The notes beneath the pieces were generated by a model. It had not been told where the DNA came from and searched no databases. It saw only the letters and a program-made list of their open reading frames with translations. The position numbers and the translations under genes are program-made. Positions 32,280 to 45,300 of a stretch of DNA of 64,000 nt are shown one piece after another. Every line of letters begins with the position of its first letter. The stretch's first letter is position 1. Source of the stretch: Aptenodytes patagonicus (lineage: Eukaryota; Chordata; Aves; Sphenisciformes; Spheniscidae); NCBI RefSeq assembly GCF_965638725.1, contig NC_134950.1, positions 134,245,636 to 134,309,635 of the forward strand. Direction: 5' to 3'.

Positions 32280-34080
32280 TATACTCCACTTTCAGGTAGC
32301 CCTCATCTGCCTACCTCTGCATGACGTCAGTGCTCAGTCACAGGCTGGGCTCAGCAGTTTGGTTTCCCTTATTTTCTACTGCTGGGGCCTTTCCAAGGGG
32401 TAAAGGGAGGAAGAGTCTCCCAACGTTACTCCTCATGCGTTGTTTTGCCGGGGTCGGAGCTCTGGCTGCCCAGCCTGACTCATAATACAAAACTTCTTCC
32501 TTTCCTATGCTCAAATAATATTATTTTTAGACAATATAAGGCCCTCCTCTCCCTCCTCCGTAACTGGGAGGAATTTATGATCCCGATCTATTTCTGAAGC
32601 ACAAACACGAGAACTTCCTGGGTCAAGTGCTAACCTTTTCACCTCGGGGTGGATGCTGACACTTATATAAACAGAGCACGCTTCAAAAGCAGAAACTCTC
32701 TTCAGCCAGTCTTTCCTCACATCGCAGGCCCCTCGCCAAGGGCTGCACATTTCATTAGCCCGGGCACTAAGCTGGTCCGGCTTCTCTCTCCCCCCCGCCC
32801 CCCTCCCCGCCCCACGCTGCCGTCCCCCGCGGCTGATGGGTGCCAAGGTGGGAGATGGCTCCCAGGTGCTTGGCAGTGTGCTTCTGGCATTAACCCCAGC
32901 CCATTTCCCCCCCTCCTTTTTTTTTTTTTCCCGGGAAAAAGAGCAAGTTCTCGCAGGTAAATATTCCCAAGAGGTGTCAAACGAACAGCGGGTCGGGGAG
33001 GGGGTGTCGGGGGGGAGCGTGTGTGTGTAGAAACCGGGTGGCAGGACAGAGCAGAGAGATGCTCAGCTGGACGGGGGGGGGGATGGTGTCTCAAGTCACT
33101 GCTGCCTCTTGAGTTTCAGCGTAAACACGCATAACATCTCTGTCACCCGGCCCAGCTGCGGGAGAGTGCTCCCGGGCTTCTCCCGGGGCCTGGCTGCCCA
33201 CGCAGGCTCGGCTTTGCGGGATCCGCAGAGAGTCAACGAAATTTTCTTCACGTCGGTGTCAAAAGAGACAAGCCCTGATTTGCAAGGCGCGGCGGCCATA
33301 TCAAGAGCCGAGATATCTGCAAGGGAGCAGGGCTGTCTCCAAAGGCTCCCGCCGATGCCTCTATTTCTTTCATTTCCCCTCCTGCCATATACTTTACCTT
33401 TTGTTTATTAGTGTAAAGCCACAAAGCAAAACAGATGGCCTTCTTCCAGAGACTTGGATGTGTTAAAGTGGCATTTGCATGCCAATGAGGGCATTTCAAT
33501 ATCGAAATCTGGATCTAAACATTGCTGGAATCCGGATCTGCAACCCGGCTCCCCCGGTGTTGACTTAATGTGTTAGAAAGAGCGGCCATAAATTATAGCC
33601 TAAATGCGAGAGACAAGACACTTGTCAGTGCGTCAATCTGCGGTGAGCGATTCATCGGCAAAGAATCCCGTCTCCTCCCAAGCCCAAACCCCGGGTTATC
33701 TTCTTTTTTTTTCGCAGCCCGGATCGATTTCAAGCAAAGACACCCCAAACCTCCCGATCCTGGCTCATTTTGTTAGCGTTATTATTATTTCGATACGATC
33801 AGCCTTTCGGGTCAGGGGGTGTGGGGAAGAGGAATGAAAATTTCTAGCTTAGAGTTTCTACCACAAAAAGATCGCTAAAAAAATCACAGCGTGTTTTGGC
33901 CTCATGGAGACACTAATTTGCCCTTCAGGTCGTAGGGATCCTTTTTTTTTTTTTTTTTTACACTTTTCAAAATTTATTTTAATTTTTCTCTTTAGAGTCT
34001 CGGGGGAAAAAATGAAGAAAAAAACTCCACCAAAAAACCCCAACCCAAACCGGGTCCCAAATGTCAAACGGAGTTTAGCA
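32280..34080. promoter_or_regulatory. HOXA1 3' flank with candidate regulatory elements
   Basis: No gene is supported. A full CRE palindrome TGACGTCA is at 32322-32329. An octamer ATTTGCAT at 33473-33480 starts a regulatory-looking block (33460-33610) that also holds GCGGCCATAAATTA at 33582-33595. T-runs lie at 32920-32930 and 33941-33959. Confidence 0.5.
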
Positions 34081-34271
34081 TCTTCCTATCACACTTAAGG
34101 CCATTTCTGCTGTTCACCTTTAAAGTTTACTTTTGGAGGCTATTGAGATGCTTTGGTGTTCTCCTCTGGGGCAATCAGATTGAAACCGATCAATATTTAC
34201 TCAGTCTGAAAGGGCTGTTGAAAAGGCAGCTAACAACAAACTGCTTAGCTGCTCTCCCCTCTTTAATCTCA

Positions 34272-34288
34272 GGTTCACCGAAAGTTCA
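34272..34288 (+). promoter_or_regulatory. DR5 retinoic acid response element of HOXA1 (3' RARE)
   Basis: The sequence GGTTCACCGAAAGTTCA is two direct half-sites, GGTTCA and AGTTCA, separated by five bases (CCGAA). This is identical to the Hoxa1 3' RARE I remember from mouse, which binds RAR/RXR and drives early hindbrain induction of Hoxa1 by retinoic acid. It lies about 3.1 kb after the HOXA1 stop codon, in the expected place. It is flanked by AT-balanced sequence (34080-34450) that looks like the conserved enhancer body. Confidence 0.93.
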
Positions 34289-34489
34289 AGCAGAAATGAA
34301 TTCGGTGATGGGTCACTTTAGAATAAGTCCCAGTGGTTAATCTCACAGCCTTGGTAAAGGCAACAATTACAGAGTCATCCCTCTCCCTCTCGCTGTCTCC
34401 CCGGCAACGGCAACTTTCCTCTCATTTTTGCACAGCAGTTTTTACTAAATCTTAACCGCTTTCCGCTGTTTTGCGGAGACAGCAAAACC

Positions 34490-35165
34490 CCAGCATCTCC
34501 CCCGCGCCCGCGCCGCAGCCGACGCCGGCGTAAAGGCGGGCACCCCCGGCGAGAGGTACCGGGGGTGCGGGAGACAAACCCTCCCGCAAGGGATCCTGCA
34601 TTTTCAAGGGGGGGTCCGGGCAAAGGGAGGATGCTTGGGGCTTGCTTTCTCCCCGGCAGCGACGGGGGGTGGCGGGGGGCGGTTGGAGACGCGCCCGGCA
34701 GCTGGAGGCGCTGGCGGAGCCGCGGGGCTGTAGTCCCCTCTCCATCCTTTATGGGAAAAGAGTAGGGAGAAATCTGGGCAAAACGCGATGGACGTCGCTG
34801 CTAATCGCAGGGACTCTTCAAGGGCCAAAGTTCACGTAATCACTGCATAAATGCATGCTTAACAGGGATTTATTAGTACCTCTCTAATGGCAGCTCACGT
34901 TTGGGCTTTAGACTCGAGAGGGTCTTCACCGGCAAATTGTTTCTCAGGAGCTACCTCCCTCCCACCCCGGCATCGCCGGGGGACCCCGGGCGCGAAAGGC
35001 GATGAGCTCCCGGCCGGGCCCCGGGGAGGCTCCGACCAGGGCCGGGCCCCGGGGCCTCCCGCGGGAGAGCCCGGGCGGCAGCGCCGCGCCGGGGAGGGCG
35101 CCCGGGGGAGGCCGCTCCCCGCCCGCGGCGCGGCGGGGGCCCTCGATGCGGCGGGAGGGGGGGCC
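34490..35165. other. CpG-rich patch 3' of the HOXA1 RARE
   Basis: GC-dense sequence follows the DR5 element, interrupted by AT-richer DNA at 34780-34900, which contains the DR1-like site. Open frames on both strands are Gly/Pro/Arg/Ala-rich and not protein-like. It might be an unannotated non-coding RNA promoter; no direct evidence. Confidence 0.5.
34822..34834 (+). promoter_or_regulatory. Candidate DR1 nuclear receptor site
   Basis: GGGCCAAAGTTCA fits a direct repeat with one-base spacing (RGGNCA-A-AGTTCA), the class bound by RXR heterodimers and HNF4/COUP-TF. It lies about 530 bp after the DR5 element, in CpG-rich to AT-rich transition sequence. Functional status is unknown. Confidence 0.4.
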
Positions 35166-35358
35166 TGTAATTTTTTTGGGAAAAACATCGTTTCGGAATG
35201 TTTTTCCGCGTACGCTTAGGAGCAAGTTCTCTAGGTTGTTTTCCCCTAGCAATAAGCTCTGTGAGGTCGCAGTAAATTGGGAACCACAAAAAGGGAATAC
35301 AGAAATAATTAAATGAATAACAGATGAATAAATAGCAATATAATATTTTTAAAAAACA

Positions 35359-36016
<658 letters not shown>

Positions 36017-37166
36017 AAGGCAAACATTCCTTTTCTCCCCCAGGCACACTACTTGGCCGACTTTCACTGTTAACATTATTCTTTTATGGTTTATGTGTCA
36101 TAAAATATTACAGGTCACAGTTACTCCTGTTTCAGGCTCAGAAAGACCATTGAAATCAATGGGAGTTCTAGAGAAAAGAAGTCTTCCCTTGTGCCTAAAA
36201 ATCTGGGGGCAAACTTTGTTGATTTTGATCATGCGAGGAGCCCTATTTGCCATATAACTTCAAAAGGATTACACATTTCAGTAATACGAGCAGAAATTGG
36301 CCCGGAAAAATGCTTCCGCGCTATTTTATATAGGGCAGTGACATATTTCAAGCATTTGTTCCACACGGAGAATGTTTCAGCCATTACTTTTACAATTATT
36401 TTGGCTTTCCGATCTGCTTTCCTTGAAAGCGTATATCTCGTAAAGTTACAGCAGGACTATTGATTCTTATAAAAATGTGGCCGAATAATGATCAACCTCT
36501 GTTACGATGAAACCGTTAGCTAGTTCATGACTTTTTCGGGTGCTCAGTTTACAAACACAAACTCAACGTCTTGCAAAAAATCTCCCCGTTCAAGAAAGTG
36601 AAAGTAGCGAAAAGAAAACATCAAATAAAACCAAATACAAGCCCCAAACGAGGGACGGCGAGAGGACACGAAGCCGGTCTCCGCCACAAACTCTTTTGCC
36701 TATGCTCACATCGGTCTAAGATGTGGTGTAACCAGCGGGAAGCGGAGGGATTAGGAAAATACAGGGACTCATGGAGCGTTTCGCTCGCAACAGTTGTAGG
36801 AAGTGTCCGAGCGGTCGGGAGCCGGGGGACCCGCCCGCCCTGCCCCGGTGCCTGCCCCGGTGCCTGCCCCGGTGCCTGCCCCGCGTCCCGGCGCTGCGCA
36901 GCGGTTGCCCTTTGCGTCCGATACCCTTGGCTTTGCGCATAAGCATTTATACATTTTCTAATTCTAACCTACGCGGGGATGTAACTCGGCGGGCCGCTCG
37001 CCGCCAGAAAAAAAGAAAAAAAAGCAATATACTATCGATTATTAAAAAAGAAATAAATCCAAGGAAATATCTACTTTGATTGAACGCTTCGCTAACGCGT
37101 TTTGTAGGGATCGATTGCATTCGCAGCTGTCTTCGGGTTTGATCTTCGGGAAATGACTAATACGAG
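36017..37166. other. Intergenic between microsatellite and tandem duplication
   Basis: AT-balanced DNA without a supported gene. At 36148-36167 it contains CATTGAAATCAATGGGAGTT, a motif I associate with an old dispersed amniote repeat. A 12-bp tandem repeat (TGCCCCGGTGCC, about 3.5 copies) lies at 36841-36883. Confidence 0.6.
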
Positions 37167-37329
37167 GAAAATTCGTTGTGTGCACTGTAATAACAACGAA
37201 GCGGGGCTGCGGCCGCCGGCCGCTCCGCGCCGCTCCGCGCCTCGCCCGAAAATTCGTTGTGTGCACTGTAATAACAACGAAGCGGGGCTGCGGCCGCCGG
37301 CCGCTCCGCGCCGCTCCGCGCCTCGCCCG
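37167..37329. repeat. Perfect 81-bp tandem duplication
   Basis: Two identical 81-bp units (37167-37247 and 37248-37328, identity continuing one base further). Each has an AT-richer left part with an inverted repeat TTCGTTGT...ACAACGAA (13-nt loop; arms 37172-37179 and 37193-37200) and a GC-rich right part made of GCCGCTCC-like repeats. The absence of any difference indicates a recent event or an assembly artefact. Confidence 0.95.
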
Positions 37330-37520
37330 GGGGCCGCGCTCCTCCGCGCCCAGCTCAGCCGGTCGCTCCTTAGGGCCCCCGGCTGCAGGGAGGGCAAACA
37401 CCGAGCTCAGCCGGGGGGTGGCCCCGGCGGCCCCCCCCGCCCTGCCGGCCGGCTGCGAGCTGCCGGGCGGGAGGCTGCGGGCCGGCTGGCCGCGCCTGAG
37501 TGGCATCGCAGCGCTGAGCC
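37330..37520. other. CpG-rich patch following the duplication
   Basis: GC-dense DNA (Pro/Arg/Ala/Gly-coding in several frames on both strands). With the tandem duplication it forms a small CpG island about 6 kb 3' of HOXA1. No coding sequence is supported. Confidence 0.5.
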
Positions 37521-40500
37521 AGGGGTATCGCTTCTGATCTCCTTTGTCTATTAATACAGCCATCACCAAATCCCGGATAACCTCCCTTTCCCTCTGTCAA
37601 CACCCCTCCGCTCCAACCCGTGCTGGGGGAAGAGGGATGGGACCTGCCATCGGGGTCCTGTAGCAAGGGGGTGCCCCTTTTAGGGGTAACGTGGTGACAC
37701 ATGTTGACGTTTCTAGGGAGCTCGGTAAACAGAAAGTTGGACTGGACTTTTTCATAGCCCATGTGGTTTTCATCATTCCCCGTCAGGCTCAGACCAAAGG
37801 CAGAAGCTTCCCTCTTCACACTCCTCATCCCCTCTCATCTTCAGCAGTCACTCAGCCGCGGTGACATGGAATAAAGAGCAGAGAAAACACAGGAGACCAG
37901 GTTCGTTAAGTAATGAAAAGGGATGGGGGTGAGGATGAGGCTGGCGGTGGAAATGGGGGGTGAGGGGGGAGTGGGAATCTCCTCCACTGCGCACCGGTGA
38001 GCCTTCAGGTGCAAAGCACATCTGTGTAAATCACAGACTCCGTCTGGGGACAAATCAGGGGGAGCGCATCGGAGGAGTCTCAGAGAATAACCACTTGTCC
38101 AGACTTCTCACTGTCTTCATAAGAAGGTGAAGGTTATGGAAGGGGCTATGTCACAGGAGTGGGGATTTCTACACAGTTTTAATTGAAAATCCTCTGTACC
38201 AATAAAACAAAGCTTTTCCTTGACCTTTTCAACAGGTCTACTATGTCAGCTAACTCCTGTGCAAAACATCAGTTACAGTGGAAATGCCATCCATGCCTCA
38301 GTTTATTTCTTAGCGTAGTTGTGAAATATTCCTGCTAGCACCCAGCAAAGGTGGCGACTTTAACCAGACTAGTCTATTTTGCAAGAAATAAAACCCCTGC
38401 AGCACTGCTCTGTAATGTCAGTGGATTCAACATCCATGCATGGTTCTGAGGACAGACAGATCATAAAACAAAATGCGTTGGCTGGGGTAGTGTTGTGTTC
38501 CTCATGCTGAGCTGGGGGAAAAAAAAAGTAAAAAAAAAAAACAACCCACTGTCTAGAAACTGAAAGGTGATCCCATCCGAGCTGAGCCATCGAAGAGCCA
38601 CGCATATTTCACTGTGCAAAAATGTTATCTTGGAGGAACGCTCTTCCAGCAAACTGTGTTAGCACAAATAATATGTTTAGACATGGAAGTGGGTATTGCA
38701 GAAAAGCAAGACCCCGTGGGGCCTTTGCAATTTATTACACCCCCGTCCCCCCTGTATATTTAATTTTTTGTATTTCTGACAGTGCTAGGAGGCAAGGCAA
38801 TGATCGTGGAAATAGAGGGTAAGGCAAAAAGGGTCTGAGAAGACCTATCCTCTGGTCAGAACAGGATGAGGAATGACACAGCTCAGCTCACATTGTGCTG
38901 GAGACGTGCAATGTCTTTATGCATAGGAACATGAATGTTCCCCCAGAACTTCGATTCACTTAAAGAGGCATTACCCGAGCTTCCTGCAAGTCAGCCCACA
39001 AACTGGAAGATTTAAATGTTAGCAGAGGCTTGTACCTGACCCCACGCTTACATCAGCTTTGAATGGGACCTACTGTGGCCCATTGCCCAGGGAGGTTCAG
39101 CTCACCTGAGACCCACAGGTCTGCAAATCAAAAGATTAGGCTCATTGAACCTGGTAATCCATCAGTAAAGATAACTTTTCTCTCTTCAGATCACGCCTTT
39201 CTCACCCCAGGGTTTGAATGGCACAGTAAAGCATATAAGGAACGTAGACAAAATCCACTGAAAATTCTGCTGAGGTTCCTCTAATGAAACGGTTTGATTG
39301 CAAATCAGACAGGAGACTCTGGAAATCCAGATAATCTCCATGTAATCCCCTTTTTGAACACAGTGATGTGTTTCGAGACCAGTCAACCATATAGGTTGAC
39401 TCCCACTTTCGCTGGAGCTGAATCAGAAGACACGTCCATTACCCTGGGCTCTGGATCAGGCCCCAGCTGCAAACTCCATATTCAACAACGGGCAAAAATT
39501 TCCCCTCTGCTTTTCACTGAGAAGACAGCAGGGCAGGCTGTGCGCTGAAAGCAGTGGAAACCTAACAAGCAATCTTCTGGTCAGACATTCAAGTTTTTTT
39601 TGTATCGTATATGTGAGCTACCACAGGGGAATCCTGCCTGTGGAAGGGGAAGGTGACGCATTTAAAATATTTGCCACTAATCATTTTTCAATGTGACATT
39701 TTACAATTTAAAATAAGTGAAAATTAGTTACCACAAATGCAGCTTTTAAAGCAACAGTGAGCCCATGTTAACATTGATTTCTCTCTGTGTGTCTCTTTCT
39801 TTCTTTCTTTATAAAACTTACGTACTCTGTCAATACAATACTAGCCACTTTGATAATAAATCTGTTGTTTCAAGCTAGGATACCACAGTTTCCTTTTCCA
39901 TGTAATTTATAGTTACATTGATTCCAAAGCTCTGGTTCTCTATTTCCCCCCTGTTGTACTAAAAATGAGTTCTAATTGCAAGGCAAATGATCTTCGGTTG
40001 AAGCACCTCACGGACTATTTTAACTGTGGCTAAGGAGATTTAATTTGATTAATAGAGAAATGAAAGCCCTGAACATTTTAAATGATAATTTTCTGTTCAG
40101 GGAAAAAAGAGAGACAGAGAAAGAGGGGAGGTTAATGGAGCCAGGGAAAGCATTCATAGATCAGCACGAGCAGATGTTCTTTTGCTTTTCTGTCAACATC
40201 TCTGGTTTGTTGTGCATATAGAAAAACAAGCTTTTCAACTCTCACCAAGATTTCAGCCTGCTGCCAGCTTTGCTTGCCTGCAGGATATCTGCTTATCTAG
40301 CATGGGAGCAGGATTGGGCCTCCTCCCCTTTGGTCTAGAAGCAAAACAACCTTTCACATGGGCTGCGAGGTTTGTCACACTCCCCCCTCTCTTTGCACAC
40401 ACATTTTCAACCCTTAGATCTTTATTTCATAAAATTCCTTTCCTCTTAGAGACCGAAAAAAATGGCAAGGAGATGAATGGAAGAGCTGAGCAATATTAAC

Positions 40501-42260
40501 TGCATTCAGGTGTGTGTTGGCTGAGAGGAGACGAAAGGAACCCGGCCCCTTCCTCGAGGGCAGCGTGTGTGTTCAGCCACATGGGACGGCGGTTGCCACG
40601 CAGCTGTACAGGGTCCCCTGTACCCCTGGTGCCTGCAACCAGCGTGTAACCTCAGAGGGAGAAGGATGCTGTTACTTCATATAGGAAATTCAAATAGCTG
40701 TTCTCTGCGGTGAAGCACCTTTGAGAGCTGCCTTGCGTGCTAACATGTCTGAAGTGTCCATGTTGAAGGAAGAGAGTGATCTATGGGTGCATGGGTGTGT
40801 CTTTTAGGATTCATGAGAGTGAGGCATGTTTTTTCATGTTTTTAATCCTTAAGCAGGTCTTTTGTTTAGTGCAATTCCATATCAGTTCCAAGCAGCAGCA
40901 CTAAAGGTGATGGAGTCCAGCCTGAGCCTTAAAATTAGGTTTGCTTGTCTCTAAATATTCTCCAGGGCAAGGAATATATATCAGCCTTTGGAAAAAAAGC
41001 AATCTGCATTTAAGTGAAGATTAAATAATCTAAGATTTATTGTTCACACCTCAGAGGGTAGGACTTTTTTATTGTAGTAAAATGTTTAAAGTAAGAAAAT
41101 GCCAGCAGGCATCAAATAGAAAATTCCCTTTCATCACAAAAGGTTAACTCCTGCTACATTTTTGCTATATGAAATGCCCTAGAAGTTTCAGTGGGGAGTT
41201 TCTCAGAAAAAGGACTGTGGAAGTAGCCCCAAAACTCACTACCTGTGGGGTAAACGCTATCTGAACTCAACGAGGGAGCAAGGAATGAAGTCTGTCAGCA
41301 GCCCTGTCTTGAGACATACCTGCTCAATGTAAGTTTGTCCGAAGGCAGGCACCACACTCTGCTCCAGAGATCCTGTCAGCTAGATCTGAAGGACATTCTT
41401 TGAGCCGTCACGTGTGAACATCTCTTAATTGTGAGTAGGAGTATGTGTGCTTAGCCAGAACGCCACTACTGAAAATACTGCTTTTTCTTGTCCAGCAAAA
41501 TGAATTGTGGATGCATTTGAAAGGTGAAGAGCTGCAAAAGTTCTTAGGAGAACGGGGGGAAGGAATTCCTCCTTGCATACAGCTTACTCTCTTATTTAAA
41601 AGAATTTAAGAAATAAAGCTTCATCTAGATGTTTCCCAGATGCTTATCCACACCTATGAGACAAGCTCTTCAGGGCCTCTTCACTGGTGCTCCAAGCCTT
41701 TCCAGTTTTCCAGACCTCATGAGTTTATGTCCTCCAGCCCTTGGTGCAACCCTTCTGTTGCTTTTAATCCAGGTTAGGATGAGGGTGGTCAAAAGGGCAA
41801 GGCTGATGTGGGGCAAGAAGGGGGACAACCGTACAGGGGCTCTGCTGGCCATTGCTGCCACTGTCCCCAAGGATATTGGCTGTAGGGCAGTGGGGCAGGC
41901 AGAAGGAAAGAGTGCTGCCCAGGCTGGGCAGGAGCAGGGGGACAGCACAGAGAAGAGAGAGGCTGGTGGTGGTATCTCTTCCTTTCCCAGGCACAGTGTG
42001 AAATTGCTACAATGCATGGAGAAGTACCTAAGCTGCATTTGACAGGAACGTTCAACAGGGCTGTTTTTCCTGAATGTATTTTCTAATTCCTCTAGGTTCT
42101 TCCAGGTTTCTGCACTGTTTACTCTAGCTTGGATCCCATCACCCATGGTTTTGTGCTTTTGGGTGTAGCATAAAAGCTTGCTTTTTTTTAAAAGGTTCGT
42201 GGGTCACATGATAGCAAATGAACGACTTGAAGATTTTTTATCCATTTTTCAGAAAAGTAA
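37521..42260. other. Intergenic DNA, no gene seen
   Basis: Unique-looking non-coding DNA with short open frames only, none with domain-like composition. An A-run lies at 38519-38540. ATTA-rich AT-balanced parts occur at 39650-40100 and 40930-41100. I see no splice-bounded exon. Confidence 0.6.
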
Positions 42261-42269
42261 ACATGTTTT

Positions 42270-42355
42270 TCCTTGCTTTCTTCCTTGCTTCCTTCCTCCC
42301 TTCCTCCCTTCCTCCCTTCCTCCCTTTCTCCCTCCCTTCCCCCCCCCCCCTCCAA
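42270..42355. repeat. (CCTT)n/(CCCTT)n microsatellite
   Basis: A short, impure C/T tract with CCTT and CCTCCCTT units, ending in a C-run (about 42340-42350). Confidence 0.9.
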
Positions 42356-45300
42356 TTCAGGCAATCTGAAAATATTATCCTTGTCAGCCACCTGTGACTG
42401 TAAGATATATGTACCCCCACTTCCCTTCTGGAATGCCCCACAAGATTTATACTGAGGTGTGTGGGAATGAAAGGAGGATGTAAGGTTTCCCCAGGTTTCT
42501 ATCTGCCTTTTCAGCGCGGGGTTTTAAAGTGAGACTTTGATCTGAGTGGCCGTAAGTCTGCTGAGGGTAAGGATGGTGTTTTACTCTCATTTGATATTAG
42601 TTTGTAGTTTGCTGTTGATTTCAAGTCTTCCCCCATTTTCTTCAGTCTGGAATTCACAGGCTCAGACTCCCACTGCAGGGAAAACATGGAAACTGTTTTT
42701 TCCCTTGTCACAAAATGTTTTCTAATAGTTGCCTCCTTTTCTGTCATCTTTTCTTCTGCTCTAATATCTTTAATAAGTGTTACCATCTGCTTAGGTGCCT
42801 GGTATTACAGGTTGTGAACAAGGCCAAGAGTTTCTGAGGGGCTGGGACGGTGTTGTTTACTATTAGGAATAATGAAGATTGTTGTCTTTGCCTCGGGCAG
42901 GTGGGCTGGGGCTGGAGGACACATAGAAATGCAGAACATGTGCTGGGGCTGAGCTATCTACAGTTCTCTTAAAAGGAGGTTTGGCTGTTGAGCTAGCGGC
43001 GCTTACTTAGTATGCAGGGACTCTTTTCTCCTGCCATTCTCTGGCCCCTAACATGCTTAACCTTAGAGAGAAAGACACAACATATTGTGATGCTACTAAC
43101 TGGTCGAAAGGCACTATCAATTTTAGACGTGATAGATACATGTCAGAATCAGCATAATTAACTGGAATGACAATCCTGTTAAATGTGTTCATGCCATTGC
43201 ACCGGCAATAAAGCATGTGTAAATTTACAATTAAGGCCTGTCTTTCTTCTATACCTTGGAGACTAGTGACAAACATTAAGAAGTTGTGCAGCATCAGGAG
43301 CTGAAGGGAGGTATTTATCACAATAAAAACATCAGGTGATGCATTTCCCAGATTATCTGTCCTTCTTATGCAATACTCCTTTTGCTGAAAATTTCAGGCT
43401 AAGTAATAATTATATTTCTAATCTGAAAGGTGATATTTCACCCTCTGAATTTTTGTTTTCATTTGCAAGATGGATGAGAACCATATTGTTTAGCTACCTT
43501 GCATAAAGGTATTTGAAATAGTTCTCATTTCACATTATACATCAAGCTGCACTTTCTTTATATTGGGTACATTGCACATTGCATATCCACGGAGAAATTT
43601 TCAGGGATGCTCCAAGACATTTCCCTACATTGTACACAGACGCTACAGCTCCTGCTACAGCGATGGCTGGAAAGCATCAGCACAAGTAAGATAAAGGTGA
43701 TTTAAAGTGCGTCTGTGAGTCAGGCAGTGAACTGACAGCCATCTTTAACCAGCCTGACCCTGGGATGACCCTGAGCTCAGCTGGTTGTGAGATAGTTGGG
43801 TCTATTATGGGACAAAGGATCATATGTCTGACAGGATGCAGAGAACACATTATAGGATCACAGCTGAGTAACAGTGCAAGACATAATGTACATTTATTTG
43901 ATGAACAACACAAGCAAATCTTGCCAAGAAAATTTAATTTCAACTATTTTGTTTATTTCAAGTCAATCTCTTCCTGCCACCTATTTCAAGAAATTCATAT
44001 TTGCTAGCTTTTTCTCTTCTAGGAATGAAACAGATGATCATGCTAGTGAAATTTATAAAGCATGCAGAAGGTACACTGGTAAATTCATATAATGGAGTTG
44101 CACATTTCTATTGTATTTCCTGCTTCCCATGTGGGCTCAATCTGCATCTATTCGACATTAAATTTCGAACATCTTCGCCTAAAACCACATATAATTTGGT
44201 CAAGTGGGGCTGGAAATGTCAGAACGAGTGCAGCAGTACTTAGAGAGAAAGCCACGGGCTTGAAACTGCATACGGCCTTGTGTGTGAGTAAGTGCACTCA
44301 CGTGAACAGCACCAGGAGACCAAAATCTGGCGTGACAGGGTTTTCAAGAAGGGAGAGAGATGCCTGAGTACCTTTCCAGGCTGAACTTCCTTCACATCTA
44401 GTCGTAGGGATAACACTGTGGCAAGGGATCCAATATCCTCCATTTCAGCACAGGGAAAAAGGCTGATGGAGATACGGATAATCTGTATAACCTTGTGCAT
44501 CAAAAATAAGATCACCTCTAGCCTCTCCTCTGCAGAGCTCATCGTAGGTCACGGAGGGGAGTGATTGCCGGGCTGAAGACGTGGAAGTTGAGGCTGGGGA
44601 GGGAAGGGGCTTGCCTGAGCCACTTGGCTGGTCAGTCACCAGCCTTTGTGCCCTGACCCTGCCGCTGACCACACCAGGTCTCTGATGTGGAAGAAAGGGA
44701 GGATGGGTGTCTCGTTGCCCCAGAGGCATAGCTCAGCACTGAGGGGGAATGCAGTGCTGCACGGTGCCCGCCAAGCCCCTCGGTCGGACCCAGGAGCTCT
44801 GGCACACGTGAGAAACCCTTTGCAAGCAAGGGAATAGTCCTGTTGGCCTCAATGGGCTTCACATCATGTCCCATCTTCTGAAAAAAAACCAAACCCCAAA
44901 ACAGAGTGGTTAGTAACACTCCCCCCAGCCTCCAGCGGTTAAGCTGCTGGTGTGGTGGGCAAGAGAGGTGGAGAGATGGGGAAGGGAGGGCAGCATGTCT
45001 GTCAGAGGACAAATCTCTTGTCCCCCTGCAAGGGAGGCAGGACCACATCTGCCACAGCTCCTGGCAGTGCCGTGCCCCGATCCCTCTGCTACCCCAAAGC
45101 TGCCACGGGGTCCGGCATTGCCGAGCGAGCAGGAGGCAAAAGCTTCAATCAGCAGAAGGAAAATTGAGAGTTAACTTCCCTGCTGCCCCCACAGCCGATG
45201 TGGTGGGGTGATGAGAGAGGCGGGATGAAGTACTGCACCACAGGCAAAGCTGAGAGCAGCGCTTTACCTCAGCCAGCTTTCGAGGGGACGGGGGGTTAAT

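Noticed and set aside
37042..37569. Open frames across the 81-bp duplication
   Set aside because: The unit length is a multiple of three, so frames persist through both copies; translations are Ala/Arg/Pro-rich without family resemblance.
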